39,146 bases of DNA from Actinomadura darangshiensis (lineage in GTDB: Bacteria > Actinomycetota > Actinomycetes > Streptosporangiales > Streptosporangiaceae): contig NZ_SMKY01000054.1 in the NCBI RefSeq assembly GCF_004349235.1, positions 1 through 39,146 on the forward strand. The letters run 5' to 3'. Positions 13,759 through 22,604 of the stretch are shown here, piece by piece. The first letter of the stretch is position 1. Each line of letters opens with the position of its first letter. The notes below the pieces were generated by a model. The model searched no databases. It was given only the letters and a program-made list of their open reading frames with translations, and was not told where the DNA came from. Made by a program: the position numbers and the translations under genes.

Positions 13759-16700
13759 CTAGCCGTTCAGCTTGACCAGCAGCTCCTGGGCCTGTGCGGC
13801 GAAACCGTCGTGGCCCGACTCCAGGGCGCGGCCCAGGTGTGCGGCGGCACCTGCGAGGTCGCCCTGGGCGAACCGGATCTCGCCCGCCCGGAAGGCGGAC
13901 TCGCCCACCAGCTCCGCGTCGTCGGTGCCGGTCGCCAGGCACAGCTCGTAGAACCGGACGGCCGAGTCGCGGTCGCCCTCCCAGTAGGCCAGCTCGCCCA
14001 GGTGCGCGGCGGCCATCGGCCCGTTGCCGGACGAGCCGGAGTCGATCACGGCCTGGTACCAGCGGAGCGCCTCCGGCCAGTCGCGCCGCCGCTTGGCCAG
14101 CGCGCCGAGGTGCATCTTGGCCTGCTCGACGGAGAGTTCGCTCTGCTCGCCGGGGCCTTCGAGCGCGGCCAGGTACAGTTCGCCGGCCCGGGCCGGGTCC
14201 TCCTCGGCGTACGTCCGGCCCAGCGTGATGCGGGCGCGCTGGGCGATCATGGGCGACCCGTCCTCGATGAGCGGGACCAGGATCTCCCGCGCTTCCGCAT
14301 ACTCGCCCTCGTCCACCAGGTCGTCCGCGCGCAACCAGAGCGCGGCGGGGTTCCCGACGGAGTCCGGGGGCCCGTCCAGGTGGGCGGACGCGAGGCGCTG
14401 GACGGCCTCGTCCGGGTGAGTGGCCAGCCGCTCGTAGACGTCCTGCGCCCGCTCCGGCTCGCCCACGGCGGCGCACAGCTCGGCGAGCCGGACCTCCTCG
14501 TCCGGCTCCAGCGGGAACGCCAGCCCGGCGTCCAGGTAGAGCATCGCCTCCGCGTGGGCGCCCGCCTCCGCCAGCTCGGCCGCCCGCGCCTCGACGACCC
14601 CGGCCGCTAGGTCCCTCTTGCTCGTCCGCGCGGCGAGCGTCAGCGCGCCGACCGCGAGCTGATGGCGGCCGTCCCCGTAGGCGCTGTTGGCGATGCCGAG
14701 CAGGTTGTTCGCGGCGGCTTCGGCCATCTCCGCCACGTCGTCGTCGCCGGAATCCATCGCGGCGACCTCGGCGAACGCCTCCGCCGCGGCGGCGAGGTCG
14801 CCGCCGAGCGCCGCGATGTTGCCGAGATACGTGTGGGCCTTCGCCCGCAACTGCTCCGTGCCGGCCTCGGCGAGGACGGTCCGGACCTCGGCCGCGGCGG
14901 CCTCCGGGGCACCCTGCCGCTGGAGAGCCCGAGCGAGGTCGAGGCGCAGTCCGCCGGCGAGGGCGGGCTCGCCGATCCCCTCGGTCGCCGCCATGCCCAG
15001 CCGGAACTCGCGCATCGCGCCGTCCAGGTCGTCCCGGTTCTCGCGGATCAGGCCCCGCAGCCGATGGCCGTGGGCCAGAGTCAGCGGGTCGCCGGTCGCG
15101 ACCGCGCGGCCGGCGGCGGCCTCCGCCTCCGTCAGCCGGTCCTGCTGGTAGAGCGCCCGCGCCAGGTGGCGGAGCGCGGCGTGCGCGGCCGGGTGGGCGA
15201 TGGCCGCGGCCCGCTCGTACGCCTGGACGGCCTCGTCCGGGTCGTCCGCCAGCGCGCCGAGCTCGTCCCATGCCCGTGCGGCCTGCTCCGGCGGCGCCAT
15301 CTCGGCGACCGGGCGCAGCAGCGCGCGCGCACTCTGCGGGTCGTCCTTGCCGCGGGCCTTCGCGACCGCGACGACCGTCCGGCACGCGGCCTCGTAATGG
15401 TCGGTGCCCGTCAGCTCCGTCAGGACTCCGGCGACGCCGTCTTCGCTGTTCAGTGCCGTGTACAGCGCGGTCAGCCCGGCCCGTGCCGTGGGCAGGTCGT
15501 CCCGGGCGCGCCGCATCCGGTCCAGGCTCTCCGCGGGCCCGCCCGCGAGGCCCAGCCCGAAGCCGTAGTAGGCGTGGGCGGTGGGAACGTCGGCCTCCGC
15601 CGTGCAGAGCGTCGCGGCTCCCTGGACGAACCCGAGCACCCTGGCGTGCTCCCCGGCCTCGGCGGCCTGCGCGAACAGCCGCATGGCGGTCTCGTGGTCG
15701 CCGGTGCCGAAGGCGTGCGCGGCGCGCTCCGCGTGCTGCGCGGCCGGCGATCCGGGCGGGCCGTCCACCGGGAAGGCGGCGGCGCCTCCGCGGTAGGCGC
15801 GGGCGGCGGCCGTGTCGCCGGCCTCGTCCGCGGCGGCCGCGTACTCCTCGGCGATCCTGACGGCGTCGGCCGGGGCGCCCCCCGCGGCGGCCAGCCACAG
15901 GGCGCGGACCGCGAGGGCCGAGTCCCCCTCCTCGCCGGCGTGGGCGGCGATGGCCCCCAGCTTGTTCAGTGCCTCCTGGTGCATCTCGCCGTGGGCCTCA
16001 CCCGGGTCGGGGTGGCGGTACCCGGCCGCCGCGGCGGCGCCGAACGCTTCGACGGCGCGGGCGAGCGAGCCGTCGGTCAGCAGCCAGCCGCCGAGCTGGG
16101 CGCCCGCCATGAGCGCCATGCCGTGGTCGTCGGTGGCCAGCACCGCCTCGAACTCCGCGTAGGCCGCCTCGGTCTCGCCCAGCTCGTGCAGCGTGACGCC
16201 GAGAAGGGCGCGGATGTGCGGGACGGACTCGGGCCGCGCGTTGCCGAGCGCCGTCCGGTACCAGGGCAGGGCCCCGGTGTGGTCCCCGCGGACGCGCAGC
16301 AGGTCGGCCAGCGCCCACGCGCCGACGCCCACCGTCTCCGGGTCGCCGCTGCCGGCGGCGCGGCGGGCGGCCGGCTCCAGCGCCGGGTGGCCGTCCAGCG
16401 ACTCCAGCGCCTCGACGAGCCGGCGCAGGCAGCGCAGCGCCGCCGGATGGTCGACGGCCGAACCGCGCTCCAGCGCCTCGATCGCGGCGGCGGCGTCGCC
16501 CTGCTCCTCGTACGTGTCGCCGAAGTTCTCGCAGATCCCGGCCACCTGCGCGGGCGGCGCGCACTCCAGGACCGCCTCGAACAGCTCGCGGGCGCCGTCC
16601 ATCCCGCGCTGCAGCCGATCCACCGCCACACCGGCGACCATGCCCGCCGCGGCCTCCGCGTGGCCGGTGCCGGCGGAGCGCCGGAGCCACGCCCCGGCCG

Positions 16701-19700
16701 CCTCGTGCTCCCCCTCGTACAGGGCGAGGTGCAACTCGGCCAGCAGCGGCTCGCCGTACTCCTCGGTGAACAGGGCGACCGCCCGGGGGCGGTCGCCGTC
16801 CTCGACGGCCAGGAAGGCGCGCTCCCGCGGGCTCGCGACGCCGAGCCGCTCCCGGGCCCGCGCCGCCACGAGACCGGGGCCGTCGGCGGCGGCCCGCTCG
16901 TACGCTTCGCGCGCTCCCGGCCCGTCACCGGTCGAGGCCAAGTGGACGCCGAGGTCGTACGCGGCCTCGCCGGCGAGCCACTCGGCGTCCGGGTCGCCTT
17001 CGCCACGGCGCCGGTCGAACAGCACGAGCGCGCGCCGCAGGAGCCGGACGGCCTCCGCCGCATCGCCGCGCCCGGCCGTGATCCGGGCCAGCATGACGCT
17101 CGCGCGGGCGACGGCCTCGGCCTCGAACCCCTCCGCGGCTCCGCACGCGATCGCCGTCTCGAAGCTCCTGGCGGCGGCGTCGTGGTCGTCGAGTTCGTAC
17201 AGGTTCCAGCCGACCAGCACGTCCACATGCGGGCCCTCGCCCGACACGGCCGCCTGGACGTCGCGGGCCTCGCCCGCCCGTCCGGCCCTGAGGAGTGCCT
17301 TGACGGTCTCCTGGAGCAGCTCGGGGTAGTCGGCGCCGTCCGGGTCGGCGACCTCCAGCGCCCGCCGGCGGGCGGTCGCGGCGCCGTCCAGGTCGCCGAG
17401 CCTGGCGCGCACCTGGGCCAGTTCCAGGGCGCCGCGCAAAGCGAGATGGTCGTCCTCGCCGCCGGCCGCCGCGGCCCACGCCTCGGCCGCGCCCGCGTGG
17501 TCGCCCTCGTCGTCGCGCAGCGCGCCGAGGAACAGGGCGGCCCGCTGCCCGTCGTCCGCGGGGTCGTGCTCCACGGCCATGGAGAGCGCGGCCTCGGCGG
17601 CCGCCGTTTCGCCGTTCCCCTGCCAGGTGTGCGCGGCCTCGACGAGGAGCGCGCCGGCCAGCGGACGGCCGGGGCCGTCGACGCGGGCCAGCGCGTCCGC
17701 CGCCGAAGGGAAGTCGCGGTCGAGGAGGCGGCGGGCGAACACGCCGTCGGCGGCGAGTTCCGGATCGTCCTCCGGGACGCCCGCGAACGCGGCACGCGCC
17801 GCGTCGAGGTCGCGCATCCGCGCCCGGGTGAACCCCAGCAGCCACAGATGGCGCACGGTCTGGGCGCCGCCCCCGGCCGCGATCCGCTCGTGCATCGCCG
17901 CCGCCGCGGCAAGGTCGCCGCGATCCTCCAGGATGCGGACCATCGCCGTCTCCGCCTGGACGGCCAGCCCCGGATGCCCGGACTCGGAGACGCGCTCGTA
18001 GGCGGCCAGGGCCTCGTCCGGGCTCCGCTCCTCGACGGCCGCGCCGAACGCCTGCGCCACCCAGGGCGCCAGCGCCGGCTCGCCGCCGGCGTGGGCGCGG
18101 CGCAGCAACCCCGCCGCCTCGCCGGCGTCGTCGTCCGAACGCAGCAGCCACGACAGCATCGCGGCGTGCGACAGCGCCAGCGGATCGCCGTCGCCGGCCG
18201 CCTCGTCGAGCAGCTCCACGACCTGCGACAGCGGCGCGCCGAGCCACATGTAGACCTGTGCCAGCGCGCTCTTCGCCGGCGCGGACACCGCCGGATCGGG
18301 TTCCCGGGCCGCCTCCTCGTACCGGGCGATGCCGATCTCCCGGCCGAGCCGCTGGTAGTCGATCAGGCCGGTGAGCACCGGATGCGGGCGGCCGCCCCCG
18401 CCGCGGCCGATCAGCCGGCGCTGCAGGGCCGCCGCGAACCCGGTGGTGATGTCCGCGCCGTCCGCGACGAACTCCAGCAGCTCGTCGGCCTGGTCGAGGT
18501 CGCCCTCGCCGAGCTCCAGCGTCGCCAGCATCGACGCGGCGCGCGACGACTGCTCGCCGAGGCCGGCGTCGGTGACCCGGCGCAGCAGCGTCCGGGCGGC
18601 GCCGACCTCGCCCGCGCGCAACCGCTCCAGTGCCGCGTCGCAGTCGTCCACGGCCCGTTCCAGCTCCTCGTCGGGGCCGCGCTCGGCCATGCCGGCCTGC
18701 GCGATCACCAGCCGCGCCTTGAAGGAGACGTCCGGGTCGTCGAGCTCGGCCGCGCGGCCGAGCAGCTCGATGATCTCCGCCTTCCGCGGGTCGCCGTCCG
18801 GCAGGCGGTAGTGCAGGCTCCCGAGGAAGTTCACCGCGCCCGCGCTGAATTCCGACTCCGCGTCGAGGACGGCCCGCCAGCACTCCACCGCCCCGTCGAC
18901 CTCGCCCGCCTCCGAGAGGACCTGCCCGAGGCAGGCGCGCGCCTCGACCGCGTACCGCGGATGCCCCGAGTCGACGACCCGCCGCAGGATCCGGCGGGCC
19001 CCCTCCTCGTCCCCGGACTCGCGGACGAGCTTGGACTCCTCGATGAGCGCGTCGAGCCTGATCTCGGGCCGGTGGTCCTCGGCCGCGCGGTGGTAGGCGT
19101 CCCGCGCCTCGGCCGGCTCGCCGAGGTCGAACAGCGCCGCGGCGAGGAGTTTCTCGGCCCGGCAGCGCTCCGCCGGGTCACCGACCGCGATCGCGTGCTC
19201 GGTGACGCGCCGGCACTCGCCGAACTCCGCCAGCGGGGCGTAGATCGAGTAGAGCCGCATCGCCGCCCGCGTGCACAGCGCCGGCGCACCGGCCGACAGC
19301 ATGGCGTTCAGCGCCGTGAGGACGGTCTCGATCGCCTCGTCCTCGTCGCTCTCCAGCACGGCCTCGACCGACTCGAACGCCTCCCACGCCGCCCGGTCGC
19401 GCTCGTCCTGGTCGTCCGGCGGCCGGATCCCGCCCATCTCCGCGGCCAGCTCGGCGACCCCCGGGTCGCCCTCCAGCGCCCGCCGCCGCGCCTGCTCGGC
19501 CGCGGCCGGGTCGCCGAGTTCGCGCAGGACGTGGGCCAGGGACAGGTCCGCCATCGCGGCGATCTGCGGGTCGGCCCCGGATGCGGCGATGCGCAGCGGA
19601 CGGCAGGCCAGCGCGGTCGCATCCTCGTCCATCAGGAGCGTGCCGAGCACGATCGCCGAACGCTGCGCCCACTGCGGATGGCCGCCCGCGACCACCGACC

Positions 19701-19893
19701 GGTGCGCGGCCCGCGCGCCGTCCTGGTCGCCGCCCTCGGCCAGCACCAGCCCGAGCACATGCGAGGCCTCGGCGACGACCGCACCGTCCGCGGCCACCAC
19801 GATCTCGCGCAGCGCCGCGGCCGCGCCGTCCCGGTCGCGCGGCCCCCGCCACAGCTCGATCGCCGCCTCAAGCCGCTCGGCCCATGAAGACAT
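13759..19893 (-). CDS. Giant tetratricopeptide-repeat protein, 2044 aa
   Basis: The ATG at 19893 (MSSWAERLEAAIELW) has GGGGGA about 9 nt upstream; the frame is open further upstream but that part lacks coding character. From end to end the protein consists of ~34-37-residue helical repeats with recurring G(D/E)..(A/G)A...Y.RA...G(H/D)P..A..A cores, such as ALAAYERVSESGHPGLAVQA. Length suggests on the order of 50 repeats. I see no catalytic domain, signal peptide, membrane helix or DNA-binding motif. It is strongly acidic and Ala-rich. TPR solenoids bind other proteins; the partner is unknown. The gene is monocistronic, convergent with the epoxide hydrolase (10 bp) and divergent from the TfoX-like gene. 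Repeat units vary in sequence but keep one reading frame with no visible break. Confidence 0.85.
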   Translation of the reverse strand: MSSWAERLEAAIELWRGPRDRDGAAAALREIVVAADGAVVAEASHVLGLVLAEGGDQDGARAAHRSVVAGGHPQWAQRSAIVLGTLLMDEDATALACRPLRIAASGADPQIAAMADLSLAHVLRELGDPAAAEQARRRALEGDPGVAELAAEMGGIRPPDDQDERDRAAWEAFESVEAVLESDEDEAIETVLTALNAMLSAGAPALCTRAAMRLYSIYAPLAEFGECRRVTEHAIAVGDPAERCRAEKLLAAALFDLGEPAEARDAYHRAAEDHRPEIRLDALIEESKLVRESGDEEGARRILRRVVDSGHPRYAVEARACLGQVLSEAGEVDGAVECWRAVLDAESEFSAGAVNFLGSLHYRLPDGDPRKAEIIELLGRAAELDDPDVSFKARLVIAQAGMAERGPDEELERAVDDCDAALERLRAGEVGAARTLLRRVTDAGLGEQSSRAASMLATLELGEGDLDQADELLEFVADGADITTGFAAALQRRLIGRGGGGRPHPVLTGLIDYQRLGREIGIARYEEAAREPDPAVSAPAKSALAQVYMWLGAPLSQVVELLDEAAGDGDPLALSHAAMLSWLLRSDDDAGEAAGLLRRAHAGGEPALAPWVAQAFGAAVEERSPDEALAAYERVSESGHPGLAVQAETAMVRILEDRGDLAAAAAMHERIAAGGGAQTVRHLWLLGFTRARMRDLDAARAAFAGVPEDDPELAADGVFARRLLDRDFPSAADALARVDGPGRPLAGALLVEAAHTWQGNGETAAAEAALSMAVEHDPADDGQRAALFLGALRDDEGDHAGAAEAWAAAAGGEDDHLALRGALELAQVRARLGDLDGAATARRRALEVADPDGADYPELLQETVKALLRAGRAGEARDVQAAVSGEGPHVDVLVGWNLYELDDHDAAARSFETAIACGAAEGFEAEAVARASVMLARITAGRGDAAEAVRLLRRALVLFDRRRGEGDPDAEWLAGEAAYDLGVHLASTGDGPGAREAYERAAADGPGLVAARARERLGVASPRERAFLAVEDGDRPRAVALFTEEYGEPLLAELHLALYEGEHEAAGAWLRRSAGTGHAEAAAGMVAGVAVDRLQRGMDGARELFEAVLECAPPAQVAGICENFGDTYEEQGDAAAAIEALERGSAVDHPAALRCLRRLVEALESLDGHPALEPAARRAAGSGDPETVGVGAWALADLLRVRGDHTGALPWYRTALGNARPESVPHIRALLGVTLHELGETEAAYAEFEAVLATDDHGMALMAGAQLGGWLLTDGSLARAVEAFGAAAAAGYRHPDPGEAHGEMHQEALNKLGAIAAHAGEEGDSALAVRALWLAAAGGAPADAVRIAEEYAAAADEAGDTAAARAYRGGAAAFPVDGPPGSPAAQHAERAAHAFGTGDHETAMRLFAQAAEAGEHARVLGFVQGAATLCTAEADVPTAHAYYGFGLGLAGGPAESLDRMRRARDDLPTARAGLTALYTALNSEDGVAGVLTELTGTDHYEAACRTVVAVAKARGKDDPQSARALLRPVAEMAPPEQAARAWDELGALADDPDEAVQAYERAAAIAHPAAHAALRHLARALYQQDRLTEAEAAAGRAVATGDPLTLAHGHRLRGLIRENRDDLDGAMREFRLGMAATEGIGEPALAGGLRLDLARALQRQGAPEAAAAEVRTVLAEAGTEQLRAKAHTYLGNIAALGGDLAAAAEAFAEVAAMDSGDDDVAEMAEAAANNLLGIANSAYGDGRHQLAVGALTLAARTSKRDLAAGVVEARAAELAEAGAHAEAMLYLDAGLAFPLEPDEEVRLAELCAAVGEPERAQDVYERLATHPDEAVQRLASAHLDGPPDSVGNPAALWLRADDLVDEGEYAEAREILVPLIEDGSPMIAQRARITLGRTYAEEDPARAGELYLAALEGPGEQSELSVEQAKMHLGALAKRRRDWPEALRWYQAVIDSGSSGNGPMAAAHLGELAYWEGDRDSAVRFYELCLATGTDDAELVGESAFRAGEIRFAQGDLAGAAAHLGRALESGHDGFAAQAQELLVKLNG

Positions 19894-20051
19894 GCCTGCT
19901 ATTCCCCCGGATAACGGAACCTGGACCGGAATGATCATGCAGGAAACGACCGTCGTCCCGCAGGATTTCCCGTGAACCGCAACCCGGCCGCCACCGGCCC
20001 TGACCGGTACCGTCTCCTTGACAGGCCATCGTCCGACCCGGAGGTCATCCC
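19894..20051. promoter_or_regulatory. Divergent intergenic region, TPR gene and tfoX-like gene
   Basis: 158 bp that must hold the promoter of the giant TPR gene (-) and of the TfoX-N gene (+). I see no convincing palindrome or -10/-35 pair. GGAGG at 20040-20044 is the ribosome site of the + gene. Confidence 0.3.
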
Positions 20052-20366
20052 GTGATTTCGGCGTCCGAGGCATTCGAGGACCTGGCCGCCGCGTACGGCG
20101 AGGAGCCCGGGGTCGCCCGCCGCCGCATGTTCGGCCGCGACGGCCTGAGCCGCGACGGCAGGTTCTTCGCCTTCCTCGACAAGCGCGGCCTGGTGCTGAA
20201 ACTGCCCCCGGCAACGAGAACCGCCCTGGTGGACGCCGGCGACGCGACCACGGCCGAGGCGGTCAGCCCGTCGATGCGCAAGACATGGGCCATCGTCCCC
20301 TACGCGGACGACCCGCAGCGCTGGCGCGCCCTGACCGCCGAAGCCTTCGAGCACGCCCGCCCCTGA
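20052..20366 (+). CDS. TfoX N-terminal domain protein
   Basis: 104 aa from GTG 20052, with GGAGG 7 nt upstream. It shows the TfoX_N pattern: an early helix ASEAFEDLAAAY, RRMFGRDGLSRDGRFFAFL (the conserved MFG and FA(F/L)L block), DKRGLVLKLP, and a closing MRKTWAIVP. Only this domain is present; the C-terminal DNA-binding-like domain of competence TfoX/Sxy is absent, as in most actinobacterial members. Function in this group is unknown; calling it a competence regulator would be unjustified. It ends 11 bp from the convergent gene at 20378. Confidence 0.85.
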   Translation: MISASEAFEDLAAAYGEEPGVARRRMFGRDGLSRDGRFFAFLDKRGLVLKLPPATRTALVDAGDATTAEAVSPSMRKTWAIVPYADDPQRWRALTAEAFEHARP

Positions 20367-20377
20367 CCCGGCGGCCG

Positions 20378-21013
20378 TCACCGTCTCCCGACCGGTACCG
20401 GGTCGCAGGGCTTGGCCGGACCGCGCACCACGTACGCTCCGATCTTGACTGCCGAAGACACGCCCACCTTGTCGGCGGACAAGGCCATCACCAGCGTCCG
20501 TCCCGGCTTGATGCGGCCGGGATAGATGTAGACGAGCGTGTTGTCACCGGCTCGCTCGGGACCCGTCCACGTCGGGCTGCCGTCGTTGTCGTCCTGGTAG
20601 AACGTGCCACGCGGAAACACCGAGCAGCGGGAGAAGAAGGGAATGAAGTCGATGACCGCCTGGACGCCGAGCGCGTCGAGTCGGCGCTCGAGCCCGTCCA
20701 GCCGGCGCTGGACCACCTTGGGCGGGGCGTCGAGGTCATCGAACGTCACCTTGATCCGGCCGTCCGGCAGGGCCTCGGCGGCGTATGCCCGGTCGCCGGG
20801 GTCGCCGTTGATCGGGGCGAGCGGGATCAGCGAGACGGCCGCGACGCCGGCGGCGGCGCTCAGCGCGTACCTGCGCCACCGCAGCTTCGCCCGGACCGGG
20901 GACGAGGCCGTCCGGGCACGCTCCTCCAGGAGGGCGCGGGCATGGGCGGCCACCTCGGGCGAAGGGCCGGGCCGGGCGCCGTGGTGCTCCCGCAGAAGCC
21001 GCATCTCATCCAT
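20378..21013 (-). CDS. Membrane-anchored partner of the ECF sigma factor (CU044_5270-like)
   Basis: 211 aa. The ATG at 21013 shares one base with the sigma factor stop (TGATG), which fixes the start and indicates coupled translation. The N-terminus MDEMRLLREHHG followed by a Pro/Glu/Arg helix is typical of CU044_5270-family proteins found next to actinobacterial sigma factors. One membrane helix lies near residues 47-65 (YALSAAAGVAAVSLIPLAPI). The extracellular part (about 70-211) contains VTFDDLDAPPKVVQRRLDGL, one Cys in FFSRCSVFP and one near the C-terminus (KPCDPVPVG), which might form a disulphide. No zinc-binding anti-sigma HxxxCxxC motif is visible, so an anti-sigma role is a context-based guess. 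Confidence 0.78.
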   Translation of the reverse strand: MDEMRLLREHHGARPGPSPEVAAHARALLEERARTASSPVRAKLRWRRYALSAAAGVAAVSLIPLAPINGDPGDRAYAAEALPDGRIKVTFDDLDAPPKVVQRRLDGLERRLDALGVQAVIDFIPFFSRCSVFPRGTFYQDDNDGSPTWTGPERAGDNTLVYIYPGRIKPGRTLVMALSADKVGVSSAVKIGAYVVRGPAKPCDPVPVGRR

Positions 21014-21642
21014 CACTTCGCATCTCCTTCGAGGTCCGTGCTGAGGGAGTGGCGCAGGCGCCGCCGTGCCCGGTTGAGCCGGGAGCCGACCGTCCCGGCG
21101 CGGATGCCGAGGGCCTGCGCGACCTCCTCGTAGCCCAGCTCGCCGTAGGCGACCAGCAGCAGCACATCGCGGTCGCGAGCGGGCAGTTCCGCCAGCGCGG
21201 CCGCCAGCCTGGGCTGCATCCGCTGGGCGCTGACCATGTCGGCGACCCGGTCCGCGTGGCCGGCGCCCGCACCGCACTCGTCCGTCTCGGCGGACGCGCG
21301 CCGCAGCATCCGGTACGCCCGCTGCTCGGTCCGGCGGTGCCGCCGGACGAGGTTGGTGGCGATCCCGTACAGCCAGGCGCGGGCCTGGGGCCGTCCGGCG
21401 TCGTACCGGTGCCGGAGGGTGAAGGCGGTCAGGAACGTCTCGGCCGCCACGTCGTCGGCCGGGCCGTCCCCGAGCCGCGAGGCGACGTAGCGGTGGATCT
21501 CCGCGAAGTACCGATCGAAGATCGTCGAGAAGCGCTCGGGATCCTCCCGGGACTCCGCGATCACGCTGGCGTCGCTGGGCTCCGCGGGCGTCCGCACGGG
21601 CTCTCCAAGAGGCGGGACAGGGGGCGGGTCGATGATGGTCAT
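21013..21642 (-). CDS. ECF-type RNA polymerase sigma-70 factor
   Basis: 209 aa. Region 2 is visible around residues 38-105: FSTIFDRYFAEIHRYVASRL, then DDVAAETFLTAF and GRPQARAWLYGIATNLVRRH, the last matching -10 recognition region 2.4. Region 4 is the C-terminal helix-turn-helix LPARDRDVLLLVAYGELGYEEVAQALGIRAGTVGSRLNRARRRL. The linker between them is short, as in extracytoplasmic-function sigma factors. It would direct RNA polymerase to a small regulon, usually including its own gene; no such promoter is evident upstream. GGAAGG lies upstream of the ATG. The downstream overlapping gene probably encodes its membrane partner. Confidence 0.92.
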   Translation of the reverse strand: MTIIDPPPVPPLGEPVRTPAEPSDASVIAESREDPERFSTIFDRYFAEIHRYVASRLGDGPADDVAAETFLTAFTLRHRYDAGRPQARAWLYGIATNLVRRHRRTEQRAYRMLRRASAETDECGAGAGHADRVADMVSAQRMQPRLAAALAELPARDRDVLLLVAYGELGYEEVAQALGIRAGTVGSRLNRARRRLRHSLSTDLEGDAK

Positions 21643-21892
21643 GCGTCCGGTACCTTCCGTGCCACGACCTTGACACCCGTTATTGCCCGCCCGCCAGATT
21701 CGTCTTCACGCAAAGCCCTTCCGGATCCGGACGGGGTCGCCGTGCTCGCAGGGATCGGTGGCGCGGGACCCACCCGGGCTGCGCCGATGCGACGCGCTTG
21801 GCGCCCGCCGTCCGGTGGGCGATCGCGATTGCCCGCGGGAGCGACCCGGATCCGATCGCGAGCGTGACGGCGTCCAGGGTCGGTAGGGGCGG
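21643..21892. other. 250-bp region without a supported gene
   Basis: Lies upstream of the sigma factor gene (-) and at the 3' end of the tetR gene (-). It must contain the sigma operon promoter. A perfect 12-bp palindrome TCCGGATCCGGA is at 21720-21731 and GATCGCGATT lies near 21821-21830. No ORF with coding bias and no confident promoter motif was seen. Confidence 0.4.
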
Positions 21893-22516
21893 CTATGGAC
21901 GCGGTGAAGGGGCGGCTCCGGCCGCCGCACCGTCGAGGACCAAATCGACGATCTGCCGGGCGGTTCGTTCCGGGTCGAGCCGGTCGGTGGCGCCCGATGC
22001 CATCCGGGCGAGCAGGGGGGAGACGAGGAGTTCGGAGATCAGGCCGGGGTCGAGCTCCGGACGGATCTCTCCTCGCTCCACGCCGCGCCGCAGGACGCTG
22101 TCCATCGCCTCCCGGCGGGGGGCGACGATCTCCTCGAAGTAGCGGCCGTGCAGCCGGGGGAAGGTCGCGGCCTCGGCGTTGAGGGCGCGCAGCATGGCGC
22201 TGGCCCGTGTGTCGGCTACGCGTTCGGCCAGCGTCCGCAGCAGCACGGCCAGGTCGTCGCGAGTACCGGCGCCGGCCGGCGAGGAGCGCGGCGCGTTGAT
22301 CGTCTCCAGCACGTCGAGATAGAGCTCGTCCTTGGTCTTCCAGCGCCGGTAGACGCTGTTCCGCGAGACTCCGGCCTGCTTGGCGATGGCCACCAGCGAA
22401 AGGCCGGTGAGGGTGGCGCCGGCGGCGACCAGGTCGAGGACCGCGTCGATGATGGCCGAGTCGGCGGCGGGGTCGCGCTGCCGCCCGCCGCGGCGGTCCC
22501 GGGGCTGGGTCTCCAC
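21893..22516 (-). CDS. TetR-family repressor of the FAD monooxygenase gene
   Basis: 207 aa, usual TetR size. The N-terminal DNA-binding domain runs from about residue 19 to 70, with the recognition helix region LSLVAIAKQAGVSRNSVYRRW then KTKDELYLDVL. The C-terminal ligand-binding domain contains RYFEEIVAPRREAMDSVLRRGVERGEI, typical of TetR proteins with the TetR_C-like layout. The gene is divergent from the monooxygenase at 22605, and the 88-bp gap holds two copies of ACAG-N2-CTGT, which suggests it represses both genes and is released by a substrate-like ligand. The ligand is unknown, most likely an aromatic or polyketide compound given the neighbour. Confidence 0.88.
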   Translation of the reverse strand: METQPRDRRGGRQRDPAADSAIIDAVLDLVAAGATLTGLSLVAIAKQAGVSRNSVYRRWKTKDELYLDVLETINAPRSSPAGAGTRDDLAVLLRTLAERVADTRASAMLRALNAEAATFPRLHGRYFEEIVAPRREAMDSVLRRGVERGEIRPELDPGLISELLVSPLLARMASGATDRLDPERTARQIVDLVLDGAAAGAAPSPRP

Positions 22517-22528
22517 CCTCGTAACGAT

Positions 22529-22538
22529 ACAGCGCTGT
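22529..22538. promoter_or_regulatory. Operator 1, ACAGCGCTGT
   Basis: A perfect 10-bp palindrome overlapping the start of the -35 hexamer (TTGCGT, 22538-22543) of the monooxygenase promoter. It matches operator 2 as ACAG-N2-CTGT; centres are 43 bp apart, close to four helical turns. Confidence 0.55.
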
Positions 22539-22568
22539 TGCGTTCGGTTTGCGGGCCGGAGTAATAAT
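22538..22568 (+). promoter_or_regulatory. Promoter of the FAD monooxygenase gene
   Basis: TTGCGT (22538-22543) and TAATAA/AATAAT (22562-22568) are 18-19 nt apart. The AT-rich -10 stands out in its GC-rich surroundings. Expected transcription start is around 22575, inside operator 2. Confidence 0.5.
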
Positions 22569-22569
22569 G

Positions 22570-22583
22570 GAACAGACCTGTTC
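22570..22583. promoter_or_regulatory. Operator 2, GAACAG-AC-CTGTTC
   Basis: A perfect palindrome with 6-bp arms and a 2-bp centre at the expected transcription start. It contains the same ACAG-N2-CTGT core as operator 1. Confidence 0.6.
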
Positions 22584-22604
22584 TGATTCCTTTAGGAGAT
22601 GCTC

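Noticed and set aside
14662..19887. 1741-codon + strand frame opposite the giant TPR gene
   Set aside because: Composition is that of a shadow frame. The TPR repeat pattern on the minus strand is unmistakable and the two cannot both be explained by codon bias.
20052..20366. A natural-competence role for the TfoX-like protein
   Set aside because: Only the N-terminal domain is present and no competence genes are in the window.
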